Assembly (NCBI GenBank): GCA_017644045.1
Contig: JAEPMI010000004.1
Location: 578,014-642,013 of the forward strand
Reading direction: 5' to 3'
Length of the DNA stretch: 64,000 nt
Origin: Deltaproteobacteria bacterium
GTDB lineage: Bacteria; Myxococcota_A; Polyangia; Polyangiales; Houyiibacteriaceae
Every line of letters begins with the position of its first letter. The first letter of the stretch is position 1. Both the position numbers and the translations under genes were made by a program. The notes under the pieces were generated by a model, which worked only from the letters and a program-made list of their open reading frames with translations, did not search any database and was not told the origin of the DNA. Positions 33,555 through 42,188 of the stretch are shown piece by piece.

Positions 33555-34277
33555 ATGCGGAAGAGAAGCATGTTGGCCATCGCGGCTGCGATGGGGATGG
33601 CGGCCTGCGGGTCGAGCACGGCAGAGGCGCCCGCGTTCGCGGCGGCCGAGACCACCACGAACGCCACCGAGGCGCCCGGAGGCGAGACCACTCCCGCCGA
33701 AGCGACCTTCGCGGAGGCGCCCGCGGACTTCATCCTGCCGAGCTACTCCGAGGAGCAGCTCGCGGGTCTCCCCGACGCGCCGTGGTCGAGCGCTCCCATC
33801 GCGATGGGCGCCGCTCCCGAGGCCGTCATGAACGCCTGGACCGCCGCCGAGAACCGGGGCTGGTGTGCCCCCCTCGTTCCCGCCGGAGTCTCCGGCGCCC
33901 GCGCCAGCGCCCTCGACGGCGGCTGGGCCGTGGAGATCGATCAGGACGGCGCCCCCGGTGTCCGCGAGAACGGTCAGACCTGCCGTCGCTGCGGCCGCGC
34001 CGCCTTCGGCATCGCCGGCACCTCGATGCCGGTCGACTCCCTCAACGACATGGACACCGACGCCGCGCCAGCCCCGACCTACGCCGACGGCAGCGCGACG
34101 GTGGTGACCAGTGAGGACGGCGTCGCCAGCGCGACCATCAGCGTCGGCGGCCAGGGCTGCGTCTACCAGGTCTGGTCGTTCCTCGGTGAAGACCACCTCC
34201 GCCAGCTCATCGAGGGCCTCCGGGTCGTGGCGGTCGAGCCCCAGGACGACGGCAACGCCTTCGCCTCCGCCGACTGA
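33555..34277 (+). CDS. Lipoprotein of unknown function
   Basis: The 240-residue protein has the lipoprotein signal LAIAAAMGMAACGSS, with the acylated Cys near residue 18. An Ala/Glu/Thr-rich linker follows, then a folded domain with EEQLAGLPDAPWSSAPIAMG, NAWTAAENRGWCAPLVPAGV and GGWAVEIDQDGAPGVRENGQ. It contains a CRRC pair and a later Cys in QGCVYQVWSFL. No known family is recognised. The start is supported by GGGAGGAACACG directly upstream. It ends 22 bases before a strong hairpin. Confidence 0.7.
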   Translation: MRKRSMLAIAAAMGMAACGSSTAEAPAFAAAETTTNATEAPGGETTPAEATFAEAPADFILPSYSEEQLAGLPDAPWSSAPIAMGAAPEAVMNAWTAAENRGWCAPLVPAGVSGARASALDGGWAVEIDQDGAPGVRENGQTCRRCGRAAFGIAGTSMPVDSLNDMDTDAAPAPTYADGSATVVTSEDGVASATISVGGQGCVYQVWSFLGEDHLRQLIEGLRVVAVEPQDDGNAFASAD

Positions 34278-34299
34278 TTCGCGCTTCTTCGGAAGCACC

Positions 34300-34329
34300 G
34301 AACGCCCGGCCTTTCGAGGTCGGGCGTTC
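34300..34329 (+). terminator. Long hairpin after the lipoprotein gene
   Basis: A 13-pair stem (GAACGCCCGGCCT / AGGTCGGGCGTTC, one wobble) with a TTCG tetraloop lies 22 bases after the stop. No T-run follows, but the stem strength and position support termination. Confidence 0.6.
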
Positions 34330-34353
34330 TCGCGTTCGGGGTATGCTCTGCCG

Positions 34354-35445
34354 GTGGGGGCACGCGAGACCACGGAGGCGGCGCTCGAGGCGTTCACGGG
34401 CGAGGCCAGCGCCGCGCTCCGAGTGGAGGTGAACGGCGCGAGGCTCTTCGACGGCGGCGGCCTTCCTTGGCGCATCCGACTCGCGACACCGCAGGCGCGG
34501 CTCTGGCTCGACGAGCCATCGCACGAGAAGACGCTCATCCGCACCGATGACTTCGCCTTGTCCTACGAGGGCCGAGACGTCGCGGACTGGGCGGCCGGGG
34601 TCGCGCGGCGCCTCACCCCGGAACGCCAACGGGCGCTCGCCTTCGCGATCGACCGACTGCGCGAGGCGACCGCGCTCCGCCCGCCCGAGGAGCTCCCGCT
34701 CGAAGATCACCTGCACGAGCTCGGTGACGAGGCGCCCCTCCTCGCGCCGCTCGCCCACGCGTATCGCGAACACTACGGCGAGAGCATCGCGTTGGTCCGC
34801 TGGCAGAGCGGGCCTCCCTCTCTGCTCTTTCCGGACGTGGCGCCCGACCAGAGCCTCTTCCTCCACGGCTCCCAGCACCTCGACCGGGACGTACGCTTCA
34901 CGGCGTACCTGCGAGACCTCGGCTACGGCATGGCCGACGGGAAGCTCCGCCTGGTCCCGACGCCCGCGGGCTTCGTCGCTCGCCGACGGGCCATGGGCCT
35001 CGAGGCGCGCGGCTTCGAGCCACGGCTGATCCTCGCGCGCACCCCGGTGCTCTCGTCGCGGACCTGGCTTCGCTCGCTCGGTGAGGGCGTGTTCCCCATC
35101 AACCTGCGCGGCGAGCTCGCGTACCGGCTCACGCGCCCGGCGCGCGAGGTCGGCCGCCGGCTCCACGACGAGCTCGCCACCATGTGGCACACGCACTTTC
35201 ACGCGCTCGGCCACGACATGAGCCTGCACGTCTTCGGCATGCACCGGCTCGAAGCGCGGCACACTCGCGAGCTGACCGACCGCGCCGCCAAGGCCGCGCG
35301 AGCGCTGAGGCCCCGCACCGCGGTGACGGTGGCTCGCTTCGTGGAGGGGGACCTCACCCGCCACTGCGTCCGGGTGTGGAACGACATCGATCGACCGGAG
35401 GCGTTCGAGTCGAGGGTCGACGTCGGCCTGCCCAGTCTCCCCTGA
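34354..35445 (+). CDS. Conserved-looking protein of unknown function upstream of the tandem radical SAM gene
   Basis: The 363-residue protein has a plausible alpha/beta composition and no signal peptide or membrane helix. Visible segments are PWRIRLATPQARLWLDEPSH, SLFLHGSQHLDRDVRFTAYL, RLVPTPAGFVARRRAMGLEA and a His-rich MWHTHFHALGHDMSLHVFGM that could bind a metal. I do not recognise the family. GTG 34354 is chosen because the frame loses coding character upstream and it follows the terminator. It ends 47 bases before the tandem radical SAM gene on the same strand, so it may be its partner or substrate carrier. Confidence 0.6.
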   Translation: MGARETTEAALEAFTGEASAALRVEVNGARLFDGGGLPWRIRLATPQARLWLDEPSHEKTLIRTDDFALSYEGRDVADWAAGVARRLTPERQRALAFAIDRLREATALRPPEELPLEDHLHELGDEAPLLAPLAHAYREHYGESIALVRWQSGPPSLLFPDVAPDQSLFLHGSQHLDRDVRFTAYLRDLGYGMADGKLRLVPTPAGFVARRRAMGLEARGFEPRLILARTPVLSSRTWLRSLGEGVFPINLRGELAYRLTRPAREVGRRLHDELATMWHTHFHALGHDMSLHVFGMHRLEARHTRELTDRAAKAARALRPRTAVTVARFVEGDLTRHCVRVWNDIDRPEAFESRVDVGLPSLP

Positions 35446-35492
35446 GCGGAGCCTGCTACCCTGCCGCCGATGTCGCCGAGGACCGCGATCGC

Positions 35493-37271
35493 ATGAGTGT
35501 GCACCGCACCGAGCGGGTCTTCACCAACCTGAGCTGCAACCAGAACTGCGCGTTCTGCGACACGCGGCGACCGAACGACGAACGCGCCTTCGTCGCGCTC
35601 CCCGCCGTCCTCACGCGCATCGACGCGGTGGCCGAAGCGAAGACCATCGTGCTCACCGGGGGCGAGCCGGCCCGCCGGAAGGACCTGCCCGCAGTGGTGC
35701 GGCACACGAAGCAGACGGGCGCGACCGTCGTCCTCGAGACCAATGGCGCGCTGCTCGACGACGCGCGCATCGCCGCGCTCGCCGAGGCCGGGCTCGACGA
35801 AGCCCGCGTGCACCTACCCGGCTGGGGCGACGAGTGCGACTCGGTCACCCGCGACCCTGGCGGTTTCGACGCCACGCGGACGGCGATCGATGCGCTTCGA
35901 ACGGAGGGCATCCCCCTGTCGATCGCGACACCGATCGTGGCGGCGAACGCCGACGCCGTTCCGGCGATGGCGGAGCACCTGGCGCCGCTGCAGCCCATCG
36001 CCTGGATCCTCGGCGCGCCGAACGAGGGCGAGGGCGTGCTGCCGCTCCCGGAGGCCGCGCGAGTGATCGAACGCGCCGAAGCGGCGGCGCGCCGGGTCGA
36101 TCTGACGCTGCGACTCGCGCCGCACACCCACGTGCCGCCCTGCCTCTTCGAGCACCCCGCCCGCGTGGCCCACCTCTTCTCGCTCACGCCCGGCGGCGCG
36201 GACCGGCCCGGTCACGCGCGACCCACGGAGTGCAGCGGCTGCGCGATCGCCGATCGCTGTCCCGGCCTGCCCGACGCCGCCGCGGGGACGCCCGTGCGAC
36301 CGCTCGCGGAGGACCGCGTCCGCCGGCGCCTGAGCCTGATCTCCACCGTCGAGGATCAGATCGCGCGCGAGCTCTACCAGGACGAGATCACCCGGCGCCC
36401 GGGCTTGCCGCCCCAGCCGGTGCGGACCGTGCGCATCGGCTTCCGTTGCAACCAGGCCTGCGACTTCTGCTTCGTGTCGACGCACCTGCCCGCCGCGGAG
36501 CGAGCCGACGTCGAGGCGGCGATCACCGAAGCCGCGCGCGAGGGTGCCCACCTGGTGATCTCCGGCGGCGAGCCGACGCTCGATCCGTCCGTCGCCGAGT
36601 ACGTCGCGCTCGCCAAGCGCGAGGGCGCGACCTTCGTCGAGCTCCAGACCAACGCGACGCGGCTCGGCGCCAAGGTGCCGGTCGCGCCGCTCGTCGACGC
36701 GGGCGTGGACCTCTTCTTCGTGTCCCTCCACGGCGCGAGCGCCGAGGTCTCCGACACCGTCACCGGCGCGCCGGGGACCCACGTGAAGACCCTCGCGGGC
36801 ATCGACGCCATTCACGCGAGCGAGGGCGCGCTGCGGCTGAATTTCGTCTTCTGCGAGACCAACCGCCACGAGTTCCCCCGCTACATCGACATAGTCGCGG
36901 AGCGCTGGCCCGGCACGAACGTGAGCGTCTCGTTCGTCGCGCCGAGCACCGACATGGTCCCACGGACCGCCGCGCTGATCCCGCGCTACACCGACGTGGT
37001 CCCTGCACTCGCCGAAGGCATCCGTCGCGCCCACGCGAAGGGTCTGCCGCTCAGCGGCTTCGACTCGATGTGCGGGCTTCCGCTCTGCCTGGTGCCGGAC
37101 GACCTGGGCGAGTTCTTCGAGCTTCCCGAGGCGCCCGAGGGCTACGGCCGTGGCGAGACCTTCTACGCCGAGCCCTGCCAGCGCTGCGACCTCGCCGGTC
37201 GTTGCTTCGGTCTGCGCCAGGGCTACGCCGTGCTGCACGGCACCGACGAGCTGAAGCCCGTCAGGGCGTAG
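35493..37271 (+). CDS. Tandem radical SAM protein (two fused radical SAM/SPASM-like halves)
   Basis: This 592-residue protein contains two full radical SAM modules. The first has CNQNCAFC (Cys15, 19, 22), then TIVLTGGEPARRKDL and a C-terminal Cys motif ECSGCAIADRCPG (Cys247, 250, 256). The second has CNQACDFC (Cys319, 323, 326), GAHLVISGGEPTLDPSV, VDLFFVSLHGASAEVSDTVT and PCQRCDLAGRCFG (Cys562, 565, 571). Both halves end in the same CxxCx5C pattern, suggesting internal duplication, each with an auxiliary Fe-S or twitch/SPASM-like site. Many such proteins modify peptides or cofactors; no precursor peptide was identified. The upstream unknown gene is 47 bases away. The start ATG lies before the first Cys motif. 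Confidence 0.85.
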   Translation: MSVHRTERVFTNLSCNQNCAFCDTRRPNDERAFVALPAVLTRIDAVAEAKTIVLTGGEPARRKDLPAVVRHTKQTGATVVLETNGALLDDARIAALAEAGLDEARVHLPGWGDECDSVTRDPGGFDATRTAIDALRTEGIPLSIATPIVAANADAVPAMAEHLAPLQPIAWILGAPNEGEGVLPLPEAARVIERAEAAARRVDLTLRLAPHTHVPPCLFEHPARVAHLFSLTPGGADRPGHARPTECSGCAIADRCPGLPDAAAGTPVRPLAEDRVRRRLSLISTVEDQIARELYQDEITRRPGLPPQPVRTVRIGFRCNQACDFCFVSTHLPAAERADVEAAITEAAREGAHLVISGGEPTLDPSVAEYVALAKREGATFVELQTNATRLGAKVPVAPLVDAGVDLFFVSLHGASAEVSDTVTGAPGTHVKTLAGIDAIHASEGALRLNFVFCETNRHEFPRYIDIVAERWPGTNVSVSFVAPSTDMVPRTAALIPRYTDVVPALAEGIRRAHAKGLPLSGFDSMCGLPLCLVPDDLGEFFELPEAPEGYGRGETFYAEPCQRCDLAGRCFGLRQGYAVLHGTDELKPVRA

Positions 37272-38580
37272 CCGGGAGCAGGCGAACCTCCATCCGGTTC
37301 CGGTAGACGCCGGCGCTGTGGCCGACCGAGTCCCAGCCGCGGCCCACGCCAGTGGCGGCGAGGGTCGCGCGCACGAAGACTGGTGCGGACTCGTGCTCGC
37401 CCTCGCGGAAGAGCGAGAGCGCGTTCTGCGGCACGCCCCAGCCGCCGGTCGGCGACGGCTCGGTCGACGCCTGGGCGGCGAAGTCGAGCCAGGTGACCGA
37501 CGCGCGCGGCTCGCCATCGACGAGGAAGGTGAGGGTGAGCGCGTCGTCGGCCGCGAGCGGTCCGTCGCAGAGCTCTTCGAAGGGTCCCTTCTCGCCCGTG
37601 GCCGCTTCGAGCACCCGAAAGCGCCCGTCCGCGTAGAGCGCGCCGAAGCGAACGGGTCGCCCCTCCGGGTAGTCGGAATGGTGGACCTCGATGACCTCGT
37701 CACCGCACGGCGAGAGCGTGATCGCCATGGACCCGTTCGCTTCGAAGCGAAGGTCGGTGAACGTGTCGAGGTGCGCGAAGACGGGCTCGGGGAGCTCCGC
37801 GAACGCGTCGATGCGCCAGTGGTCGACTCGGTGCTCGGCGAAGAGGGACTCCGGTCCGTCGGTTCGATAGCGCGCGAGGGCCGCGGCCCCCACGTGCCCC
37901 GCGTCGACCATGCGACGGGGGAGGAAGCGCACGTCGTCCGCGGCGAAGACGGTCCACGACCGGTCCGGCGAGCGCGACTCGAAGGTGAGCAGGGGCTCTA
38001 CCCGGAGCGCCACGTCCGACGAGACCAGGAGCGCCCCGAGGGTCGGAGAGAAGGACGCGCCGGGTCCGAGCGCGACCTCGCCCGGCTCGGGAGCCGCCTG
38101 CGGGACGGCTTCATCCAACGGGCGGGTGCTCGGCTCGGGCGCCCGAACCGCGAACGTGGTCGCCGCGCCGAGGGCGAGCCCGGTCGTGACCCCGCCCGCG
38201 ATCGCGCGCCGCTCGAAGCGGAGCGGCAGCAGGACCACGGCCGTGACGAGCAGCGCGACCGGTAGCCAGCCCGGCAGCGCCTCCGAGCTCTGCGGATGGA
38301 GCACCTCGAACGTGAGCCACACCCCGATGGGAAGCGCGATCACGATCGCGGCCGAGGCGGCGACGAGCGTCAGCCGAGCCCGCGCGATGCCGACGATCGC
38401 CAGCGGCCCGAGCCCCAGGAACGCGACGGGCAGCGCCGTGGTGACCCAGAAGCGCTCGTGCGACAGGGCGAAGCCCTGCGGGAGCTTCTGGAGCATCAGC
38501 ACCGCGACGGGCGCCGTCCCGACCACCACCGCGAGCCCAGGCAGAGCGCGCCAGCGTGATGGGGTGGAGGGGTCGGGCAT
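37261..38580 (-). CDS. Membrane protein with a large extracytoplasmic domain
   Basis: The 439-residue protein has four hydrophobic helices in the first 155 residues: LPGLAVVVGTAPVAVLMLQ, FWVTTALPVAFLGLGPLAIV, LTLVAASAAIVIALPIGVW and LPGWLPVALLVTAVVLLPL, possibly plus AIAGGVTTGLALGAATTFAV. A soluble domain of about 270 residues follows with no recognised family (FAELPEPVFAHLDTFTDLRF, ALTLTFLVDGEPRASVTWLD). The gene converges on and overlaps the tandem radical SAM gene by 11 bases. The ATG is preferred over a GTG two codons upstream. Confidence 0.65.
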   Translation of the reverse strand: MPDPSTPSRWRALPGLAVVVGTAPVAVLMLQKLPQGFALSHERFWVTTALPVAFLGLGPLAIVGIARARLTLVAASAAIVIALPIGVWLTFEVLHPQSSEALPGWLPVALLVTAVVLLPLRFERRAIAGGVTTGLALGAATTFAVRAPEPSTRPLDEAVPQAAPEPGEVALGPGASFSPTLGALLVSSDVALRVEPLLTFESRSPDRSWTVFAADDVRFLPRRMVDAGHVGAAALARYRTDGPESLFAEHRVDHWRIDAFAELPEPVFAHLDTFTDLRFEANGSMAITLSPCGDEVIEVHHSDYPEGRPVRFGALYADGRFRVLEAATGEKGPFEELCDGPLAADDALTLTFLVDGEPRASVTWLDFAAQASTEPSPTGGWGVPQNALSLFREGEHESAPVFVRATLAATGVGRGWDSVGHSAGVYRNRMEVRLLPATP

Positions 38581-38647
38581 GGTCACCGAACGCTCTCACG
38601 TCGCCTGGTCCGGTCAAGCAACGGAGGTGCTTCGCCGCGCCGCGGCA

Positions 38648-38698
38648 CTGCTGCGCCGCGGCATGATCAAGAGTAAAGCCGCGGCGCGGCAGGATTTT
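38648..38698 (+). terminator. Strong intrinsic-terminator-like hairpin in an intergenic region
   Basis: The arms are CTGCTGCGCCGCGGC (38648-38662) and GCCGCGGCGCGGCAG (38678-38692), 14 of 15 paired, with a 15-base loop, followed by GATTTTTG. No plus-strand gene lies directly upstream, since the neighbour is on the minus strand. It may therefore end a small RNA or act as an attenuator for the lipase gene. Confidence 0.55.
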
Positions 38699-38731
38699 TG
38701 AGCATGTCATTTCAATGACTTTGCCGCCATA

Positions 38732-38813
38732 TTGCCGCAACACAGCGAAAACCTCTTGACGCCCTAGCTGCGTCGCGGCATTAGATCGGGCACTCGTTGC
38801 CGCAACGCAGCGA
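38732..38813 (+). promoter_or_regulatory. Direct repeats and candidate promoter upstream of the lipase gene
   Basis: A 17-base element, TTGCCGCAACACAGCGA (38732-38748) and TTGCCGCAACGCAGCGA (38797-38813), occurs twice with one difference. Between the copies TTGACG (38756-38761) and CATTAG (38779-38784), 17 bases apart, resemble a sigma-70-type promoter. The rest of this 300-base gap also holds the hairpin at 38648-38698. A regulator that binds the repeats is a reasonable guess. Confidence 0.4.
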
Positions 38814-38890
38814 GGAGGGGCTCGGTCGGGTCCGAGACCCCGAAGCGCTGATGCAGGGCCGGATGGGCCCGGAACGAGAAGGGGTGTGAG

Positions 38891-40027
38891 ATGACCACGC
38901 GAGGATCGAGAAGCGCGGGACGGCTGGGGGCCATCACGGCGTTGCTGATGGGCTGCCTGCCCACGGCTTCGCCGCACGCGGACTGCGACGACGACACCAC
39001 GCCGCCCGCCATGATGGGTGACGCGGGCATGGTGGACCCGGGCGAGGGACCGGCCGACGCGATCAGCTACCGCGCGCTGGCCACCCACCCCGGCTGCACG
39101 ACGGACGGGCTCTCCTACGAGCCCGCGAGCATCGCCGGCTACCAATGCGCCGCGAAGGCGTACCCGGTCAGCGGGGAGGACACCTCGAAGCCGATCGTGC
39201 TGCTCATCCACGGCAACAGCGACACGCCGGGTGTGTGGGAGAGCTTCACGGCCAGCGGCTGCGACACCGCGGGCGCGACCGAGGGCGTGCCCATGCTCGC
39301 CGAGAACCTCGCGAGCCGCGGCTTCCGCGTGCTCGCCATCGACATGCGCCACGACCAGGTCACCGACCCGGCCGACGACAACGAGCGCTACAACGCCGCG
39401 AAGAACATGGACCACGGCTGGGGCGTGCCGATCGCGCAGCACTTCATCCGCTCGGTGCTCGAGGCGTACCCTGGTCGAAAGATCAGCCTCGTCGGTCACT
39501 CGTTCGGCGTGACGGTGATCCGCGATGCGCTGCGACGCCTCGACGTGAACGAGGGCTACGACGTGTGGCCTCGCATCGAAGACGTGGTGCTGCTGGCGGG
39601 CGGCAACCACGGCGTGTCGAGCTACGGGCTCTGCGCCGCGAACGAGACGATGCGCGGCGAGGTGACCTGCGAGATGGGCAACCGCGACGCCTTCGCGCCG
39701 ACGCCCTTTCTGGGTCAGCTCAACGGGCCGAGCGGCGCGTGGGAGACGCCCTGCGCGGACGGTCTGACCGCGTACGGTCGCGACGTCTGCGGCGGCAACG
39801 CCGTCGACTACACGACGATCGTCATGCAGGACATCCCAGACGGGACCCAGCAGGACCTCTTCGTCTCCGAGGCGAGCTCCCGGCTCGCGGGCGCCGACAA
39901 CCGCCTCATCGGGCTGAACGACTTCGACGAGACCAACTACTTCTTCTGCGGTCTGTTGAAGAACCACTTCGGCCCGGCGCGCGCGCTGGCCGGTATCTCC
40001 GTCATCCTCGAGAAGCTCGAGAGCTGA
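38891..40027 (+). CDS. Secreted alpha/beta-hydrolase lipoprotein (lipase/esterase-like)
   Basis: The 378-residue protein has a lipoprotein-type signal (AGRLGAITALLMGCLPTAS, Cys near residue 22) and an Asp-rich spacer. The hydrolase domain has the oxyanion strand IVLLIHGNSDTPGVWESFTA, the nucleophile elbow GHSFGVTVI and a plausible His in LKNHFGPAR. Six Cys (for example SGCDTAGAT, SYGLCAANE, PCADGLTAYGRDVCGGN) probably form disulfides. It would cleave lipid or ester substrates outside the cell. The next gene, a barrel protein, starts 10 bases downstream, so they are likely co-transcribed. Confidence 0.8.
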   Translation: MTTRGSRSAGRLGAITALLMGCLPTASPHADCDDDTTPPAMMGDAGMVDPGEGPADAISYRALATHPGCTTDGLSYEPASIAGYQCAAKAYPVSGEDTSKPIVLLIHGNSDTPGVWESFTASGCDTAGATEGVPMLAENLASRGFRVLAIDMRHDQVTDPADDNERYNAAKNMDHGWGVPIAQHFIRSVLEAYPGRKISLVGHSFGVTVIRDALRRLDVNEGYDVWPRIEDVVLLAGGNHGVSSYGLCAANETMRGEVTCEMGNRDAFAPTPFLGQLNGPSGAWETPCADGLTAYGRDVCGGNAVDYTTIVMQDIPDGTQQDLFVSEASSRLAGADNRLIGLNDFDETNYFFCGLLKNHFGPARALAGISVILEKLES

Positions 40028-40037
40028 GGGCGGATCG

Positions 40038-41486
40038 ATGATTCTTCGACTCACGATACTGACGCTGCTCCTCGGCGCGAGCACCGCGCTCGCCCAGGAG
40101 CGCCCCTGGTGGGAGCGCGGCTCCATGTCGGTGGGCGAGGTGGAGGTGGACTACGACGACGACGACGACGACGCCGACACCGACGCCGACACCGACACCG
40201 ACGCCGACGCCGAGAACCGACAGCCGACTCCGAGCACCGAGAACCGACAGCCGACCACCGACGCCGACACCCGAGCGCCGACGACCGACGCCGATACCCG
40301 AGAGCCGGACGCCGACACCGAAGCCGAGGAAGGCAGCGAGGCCAGCGTCGACGCCACGGACACCGACGTCGCCACCGACGAGACCTGGCCGCTCGACCTG
40401 CAGCCCTACGGCACCATCGTCGGCGGCTTCCACTACCAGGACATCCGCAGCCGCAGCGTGGACGACACCCGCCAGGACCGGCTGACCACCGTCGCGATGA
40501 CCCGCATCGGGCTCGTCGCGCGCATCCACCGGAACGTCTCCATCGTCAGCGAGCTGGACCTCAACGCAGGCCCGCACGGCACGAGCGTCTGGGAGGGTCA
40601 GGCGGCCATCCAGGTGCGCAACCAGCTGGTGCGCCTCGAGTACGGACCGCTGCGCGTGGACGCGGGCCGCATCACCGACCCCGCGAGCATGGACTACGTG
40701 TCCGCCTACATGGGCAACCTGCTCTACACCGACCCGCTCGCGCGCTTCCCGCTGCTGGTCAGCGGCTTCAACCGCGGCAACGGCGTGCTCGTTCGCGTCT
40801 CCCCGGTGGAGGGGCTCTCGCTCGGCGTCACGGTGAACGCGGGCAACCCCACGTCGACCACGGGCACCGTGCAGATCGGCGGCACCTTTCCGCCCTTCTC
40901 CCGCTTCTACGAGGTGCCCTCCTCGCACGTCGGTCGCGACGCGCGCGGATTCCCGGCCGACAGCTTCCACGCCCTGCTCGTCTCGCCGAGCGTGAGCTAC
41001 GAGCACGAGCTCTTCCGAGCCCAGCTCGCGATGCAGTGGTTCAGCGCGGACACGAACACCAACAGCACGAGCGACGAGCCCATCCGCGGCTACAACCTCC
41101 GCGGCGGCGCGCAGCTGCGCCTCTGGGAGGACCGCATCCGGCCCTTCTTCAACCTCTCGCGCGTCACCAACGACGTCATCGATCCCTCGGACACTGGGCG
41201 GCTGCTCCAGGAGTCCTACGAAGGGCGCACGATCACCGGCGGCGTCGACGTCGGCATCGACGGCGAGTCCGGCGTCGGCGGTCAGTACTCCCGCGTTCGC
41301 GAGCAGCAGGGACAGGGCACGGTCATCATCCGGCACTACTGGAACCTGGGCGGGAGCTACTGGATCGTGCCCAACCTGGCGCTCGACGCGCGCGCCGGCT
41401 TCTACGTTCGCTGCGACGACGACGACTGTCGGGCGGACGGAGACTTCAGCTACTGGCTGACCCTGCGAGGACGGTTCGGCCAATGA
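40038..41486 (+). CDS. Outer-membrane beta-barrel (porin-like) protein with an Asp-rich repeat
   Basis: The 482-residue protein has a signal peptide (LRLTILTLLLGASTALAQ). An acidic repeat region about residues 38-95 reads DDDDDDADTDADTDTDADAE and includes two ENRQPT blocks. From about 115 to the end it alternates aromatic-flanked strands such as LDLQPYGTIVGGFHYQDI, IVSELDLNAG, YLVRLEYGPL-type segments and WNLGGSYWIVPNLALDARA, and ends TLRGRFGQ, with an aromatic near the C-terminus as in barrels. It resembles carbohydrate/phosphate-porin-type (OprP/DcaP-like) barrels of unknown specificity. The acidic repeat may bind cations at the cell surface. It follows the lipase gene by 10 bases. Confidence 0.72.
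   Translation: MILRLTILTLLLGASTALAQERPWWERGSMSVGEVEVDYDDDDDDADTDADTDTDADAENRQPTPSTENRQPTTDADTRAPTTDADTREPDADTEAEEGSEASVDATDTDVATDETWPLDLQPYGTIVGGFHYQDIRSRSVDDTRQDRLTTVAMTRIGLVARIHRNVSIVSELDLNAGPHGTSVWEGQAAIQVRNQLVRLEYGPLRVDAGRITDPASMDYVSAYMGNLLYTDPLARFPLLVSGFNRGNGVLVRVSPVEGLSLGVTVNAGNPTSTTGTVQIGGTFPPFSRFYEVPSSHVGRDARGFPADSFHALLVSPSVSYEHELFRAQLAMQWFSADTNTNSTSDEPIRGYNLRGGAQLRLWEDRIRPFFNLSRVTNDVIDPSDTGRLLQESYEGRTITGGVDVGIDGESGVGGQYSRVREQQGQGTVIIRHYWNLGGSYWIVPNLALDARAGFYVRCDDDDCRADGDFSYWLTLRGRFGQ
40156..40330 (+). repeat. Hexamer-based repeat (GTCGGN on the minus strand) inside the barrel gene
   Basis: The plus strand repeats GCCGAC / ACCGAC hexamers (reverse complement GTCGGN), which encode DADTDT and related strings. 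The same hexamer family expands in two other genes of this window. Confidence 0.6.
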
Positions 41487-41527
41487 TCCGCCTCGTCCCC
41501 CAGCGATCCGCTACGATAGGAATGTCC

Positions 41528-42046
41528 ATGGTCGTCAAGAAGTACAGCACCCGTCGTCTCTACGACACGGAGCAGAGCCGCTACGTGAAGCTGGTGGATC
41601 TGGCCGAGGCGGTGCGCCAAGGGCGCGAGCTGAAGGTGGTCGACGCGGAGAGCGGCGAGGACCTGACGCAGGGGGTGCTCCTGCAGCTGCTGCTCGAGCG
41701 CGAAGGCATCAAGGAGCTGCCGAGCCCGGTGCTCGAGCGTTTGCTCCGGCTCGACGAGCGCGCCCTGCGCGAGTTCTTCGCGACGTGGGTCGGCACCGCG
41801 CTGCACTCCTACCTGGAGCAGCGAGCGCCCGCGCCCGCGCCGGTGGCCGATGCCCCTGCGCCCGAGCCGGAGCGCGCGAGCGATCTCTCGCCAGACGAGT
41901 GGGAGAAGGAAGACGCCGCCGGCGTCGGGTCGCGCGTTCGCCCTCGGGCCGACGCGTCCACCGACGACCAGGTCGAAGCCCTCCGCCGCGAGGTCGAGGA
42001 GCTCAAGGACCTGATCCGCGGCGTCGCCCGCAGCGACTCGGCCTGA
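41528..42046 (+). CDS. phaR: PHA-synthesis regulator, PhaR-type
   Basis: The 172-residue protein opens with the signature VVKKYSTRRLYDTEQSRYVK, LVDLAEAVRQGRELKVVDAE and SGEDLTQGVLLQLLLEREGI of the PhaR / PHB accumulation regulator DNA-binding domain. A linker rich in Ala and Pro and a short helical C-terminus (DDQVEALRREVEELKDLIR) follow. PhaR binds DNA and polyhydroxybutyrate granules and represses phasin and PHB genes. ATG 41528 has TAGGA seven bases upstream; ATG 41522 is also possible. A PHB-depolymerase-like esterase gene follows, linking this pair to PHB metabolism. Confidence 0.9.
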   Translation: MVVKKYSTRRLYDTEQSRYVKLVDLAEAVRQGRELKVVDAESGEDLTQGVLLQLLLEREGIKELPSPVLERLLRLDERALREFFATWVGTALHSYLEQRAPAPAPVADAPAPEPERASDLSPDEWEKEDAAGVGSRVRPRADASTDDQVEALRREVEELKDLIRGVARSDSA

Positions 42047-42188
42047 CGCCGGTCGCCTGAACCGAGGCCCGCGAGGGCCCGCGCACACGGTGCTCCACGA
42101 GCGCTGCCAGGAGGCGGCGACGGGACCGGTGCGCCCGATGAGAGCCAACGAAGTGATGCTGCCCTGCAGCGAAGGGAGCGAGGAGATG

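Noticed and set aside
35814-37703. Long antisense open frame over the tandem radical SAM gene
   Set aside because: It spans two real genes and has no recognisable protein features.
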